This document shows positions 62,828 to 64,000 of a stretch of 64,000 bases of DNA, piece by piece. Below the pieces are notes generated by a model, which was not told where the DNA came from, made no database searches, and saw only the letters and a program-made list of their open reading frames with translations. How positions within the stretch are numbered: the first letter of the stretch is position 1; every line of letters begins with the position of its first letter. The translations under genes were made by a program, and so were the position numbers. Source of the DNA: Micromonospora sp045209745 (GTDB taxonomy: Bacteria; Actinomycetota; Actinomycetes; Mycobacteriales; Micromonosporaceae); NCBI RefSeq assembly GCF_045209745.1, contig NZ_CP109273.1:1116001-1180000 (forward strand), given 5' to 3'.

Positions 62828-62953
62828 TCACCGCCGGGTAGGGAAGGGACATACGGCCAGGATCGGCGGGCGGACCGGGGTCCGCACCGGGAAACCGCCA
62901 ACGGGACGTCGCGAACCGGCTGGCCGCACCGGATGCGCCGCGAAGAGAATCAT
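62828..62953 (-). CDS. Possible 41-residue leader ORF before the epimerase gene
   Basis: ATG 62953 opens a frame MILFAAHPVRPAGSRR... rich in proline and arginine, ending 9 bp before the epimerase ATG. A G-rich run stands upstream. Its position suggests a translated leader, but nothing proves it is made. From 62954 to 63151 I see only the operator at 62979. Confidence 0.3.
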   Translation of the reverse strand: MILFAAHPVRPAGSRRPVGGFPVRTPVRPPILAVCPFPTRR

Positions 62954-62978
62954 GCGTGGAATTCCCCCCTTTTTGCCC

Positions 62979-62996
62979 GTTGACATCGTTGTCAAC
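62979..62996. promoter_or_regulatory. LacI-type operator upstream of the epimerase-kinase operon
   Basis: GTTGACATCGTTGTCAAC is an 18-bp palindrome with one mismatched pair and a central CG, the form bound by many actinobacterial LacI proteins. It lies 161 bp before the epimerase start. The LacI protein encoded at 59461 is the obvious candidate to bind it. Confidence 0.65.
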
Positions 62997-63151
62997 TGTC
63001 AACCCTGCTCCGGCATCCCGTCGACTGTCAATTCCAGTTGCCTCACACCGCAGTGCGGCAGCCACAGCTGCCCGGGCCTGGTCGGGCGGGTGGTTGTGGT
63101 CGCGGCGGCCAGCAGCGCCACCGCCACCTACGGCCAGTGCCCGCGCTTGGG

Positions 63152-63784
63152 TCAGGGGGCACAGAGCTGTGCTCGTAGCGTGTCGAACGTCCATTGCTGC
63201 CATCGTTCGGTCGACCAGCCGCGTTCGCGCACGAACAGCAGGTACAGGGCTGGACTCAGCAGCGCGAACAGGATGTCGGCCGCCGCCTCGGCGGTGACGT
63301 CGGCTCGTGCACCCGGCTTGGTGACGATGGCCTCAGCGACAATCGTTTGCACCTGAAGCCGGGGCCGCTCCCCGTCCGGCCAGAGCTGTGCGATCTCCGC
63401 GTCGGAGGCCACCGCGGTGGCCACCATGTCGGTGATGGCCGCCACGCGGTGCAGCACCTCGCCGACGCCCCGGACATACGCGCGGAGCAGGGCTTCGGCG
63501 GTCTCCGATGCCAGAGCCTCACGGAACCACGGCCGGTCCATCGTGGTGATCGACTCGTCGTCGCCTGCGATCGTGACGTCTACGAGCTCCTTGAGCAGCT
63601 TGCGCTTGTTTCCGAAGACGAAGTAGATCGTCTGGATCGCGACCGTCGCCCGGTCGGCGACCTCCTGCAGGTTCGTCGCGCCGTACCCGTTGGTGATGAA
63701 CAGCTCACGCGCGGCGTCGAGGATGCGCCCCCGCGTCTCCGCCGCCCGCTGGGTCCTCGTCTTAATGCTCTTGACTTCAGCCAC
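63152..63784 (-). CDS. TetR-family regulator
   Basis: A 210-residue repressor with the helix-turn-helix ATNLQEVADRATVAIQTIYFVF near residues 35-56. It starts with GTG 63784, six bases after a TAGACT hexamer and without a ribosome binding site, so it may be leaderless. It is divergent from a partial gene, with a shared palindrome between. Confidence 0.9.
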   Translation of the reverse strand: MAEVKSIKTRTQRAAETRGRILDAARELFITNGYGATNLQEVADRATVAIQTIYFVFGNKRKLLKELVDVTIAGDDESITTMDRPWFREALASETAEALLRAYVRGVGEVLHRVAAITDMVATAVASDAEIAQLWPDGERPRLQVQTIVAEAIVTKPGARADVTAEAAADILFALLSPALYLLFVRERGWSTERWQQWTFDTLRAQLCAP

Positions 63785-63795
63785 CGCAGTAGTCT

Positions 63796-63833
63796 ATCTC
63801 TAGAACCGTTCATTAGAGATAACTTCTAGAGAT
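63796..63833. promoter_or_regulatory. Inverted repeat in the divergent TetR region
   Basis: Perfect 10-base arms ATCTCTAGAA/TTCTAGAGAT with an 18-base centre containing another ATTAGAGAT half-site. The AT-rich patch stands out in this genome. It is the probable TetR operator. Confidence 0.7.
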
Positions 63834-63843
63834 TGGTTCTGGC

Positions 63844-64000
63844 ATGTCTGTCATCACCGTTACTCGATTCACGATCGAGCCTGACACCGGGACCGCGCTG
63901 CGCACCCGGCACGCCGACCTTGTCGCCGCGATCAGGTCGGCGACGCCCGGCCTTGTCGAGACGCGACTCGGGCAGGTCGACGAGCAGACCTGGATCGGCA
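63844..64000 (+). CDS. N-terminus of a possible antibiotic-biosynthesis-monooxygenase-like (ABM) protein, cut by window edge
   Basis: The 52 visible residues start MSVITVTRFTIEPDTGTALR and continue HADLVAAIRSATPGLVETRL, resembling the ferredoxin-like ABM fold (small cofactor-free monooxygenases and heme-degrading enzymes). The assignment rests on a short stretch. It is divergent from tetR and likely its target. Confidence 0.6.
   Translation, partial: MSVITVTRFTIEPDTGTALRTRHADLVAAIRSATPGLVETRLGQVDEQTWIG

Overview
The window is about 64 kb of very GC-rich chromosome from an actinomycete, most likely a member of the Micromonosporaceae (Micromonospora type). Three things point there: the codon use, with G or C in almost every third position; the order hom-thrC / thrB / rho-rpmE-prfA-prmC-tsaC-phosphatase / glyA-atpIBEFHA; and a Rho factor with a long Arg/Glu/Asp-rich insert. 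No read was searched against a database; all calls come from reading translated sequence, motifs, starts and spacing.

1-32.6 kb is core chromosome, mostly on the minus strand. It holds the first genes of the F1Fo ATP synthase operon (atpA is cut by the left edge), glyA, a bifunctional penicillin-binding protein, a low-molecular-weight tyrosine phosphatase, tsaC/sua5, prmC, prfA, rpmE, rho, thrB, an MFS transporter, a polysaccharide deacetylase, an RND transporter, thrC, hom, lysA and argS. A diguanylate cyclase and a polynucleotide kinase/phosphatase lie among them on the plus strand. The threonine genes are split: hom and thrC are together, while thrB lies about 5.7 kb away beyond three unrelated genes. 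Two small secreted or membrane proteins (DUF3105, DUF305) close this part.

32.6-39.4 kb is an accessory region at a tRNA-Arg(CCG) gene. A degenerate IS630-like transposase relative precedes the tRNA. The last 10 bases of the tRNA recur twice downstream, at 35735 and 38693, each at the end of a 104-106 bp repeat, dividing the region into two modules. Module 1 carries an ECF sigma factor with a SnoaL-like tail and a reductase cut off at its 5' end. Module 2 carries a TetR regulator with three tandem 17-bp repeats over its promoter, and a class A flavin monooxygenase. Beyond it lie a glyoxalase fragment and a membrane ORF broken by an amber codon. No integrase was found.

39.4-51.1 kb is rich in defence, repair and regulatory genes: a UvrA-like drug-resistance ATPase, a LigD-polymerase/AraC/VOC operon, an HxlR regulator, a TetR/MMPL pair with two perfect 16-bp operators, an erythromycin-esterase-like enzyme, a DUF2795 protein, a dense cluster of inverted and tandem repeats, an oxidoreductase and two overlapping membrane-protein genes.

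51.1-64 kb holds metabolic genes: a FabG-like reductase, a GH13 amylase-like enzyme, DUF1349 and DedA proteins, a secreted GH16-CBM6 glucanase with a clear promoter and a LacI-type palindrome, a YbdK-type glutamate-cysteine ligase next to a CoA-disulfide-reductase-like enzyme, and a sugar unit made of a LacI regulator, a PfkB kinase, an AGE-type epimerase/isomerase and a LacI-type operator. A TetR gene and a divergent partial gene sharing a palindrome end the window.

No CRISPR array, secondary-metabolite assembly line, phage structural genes or toxin-antitoxin pair was recognised. The most unusual structures are the tRNA-bound island with three attachment-like cores, the inverted-repeat elements between genes (one of which extends the LacI coding sequence), and the transposase-derived gene without its catalytic residues.
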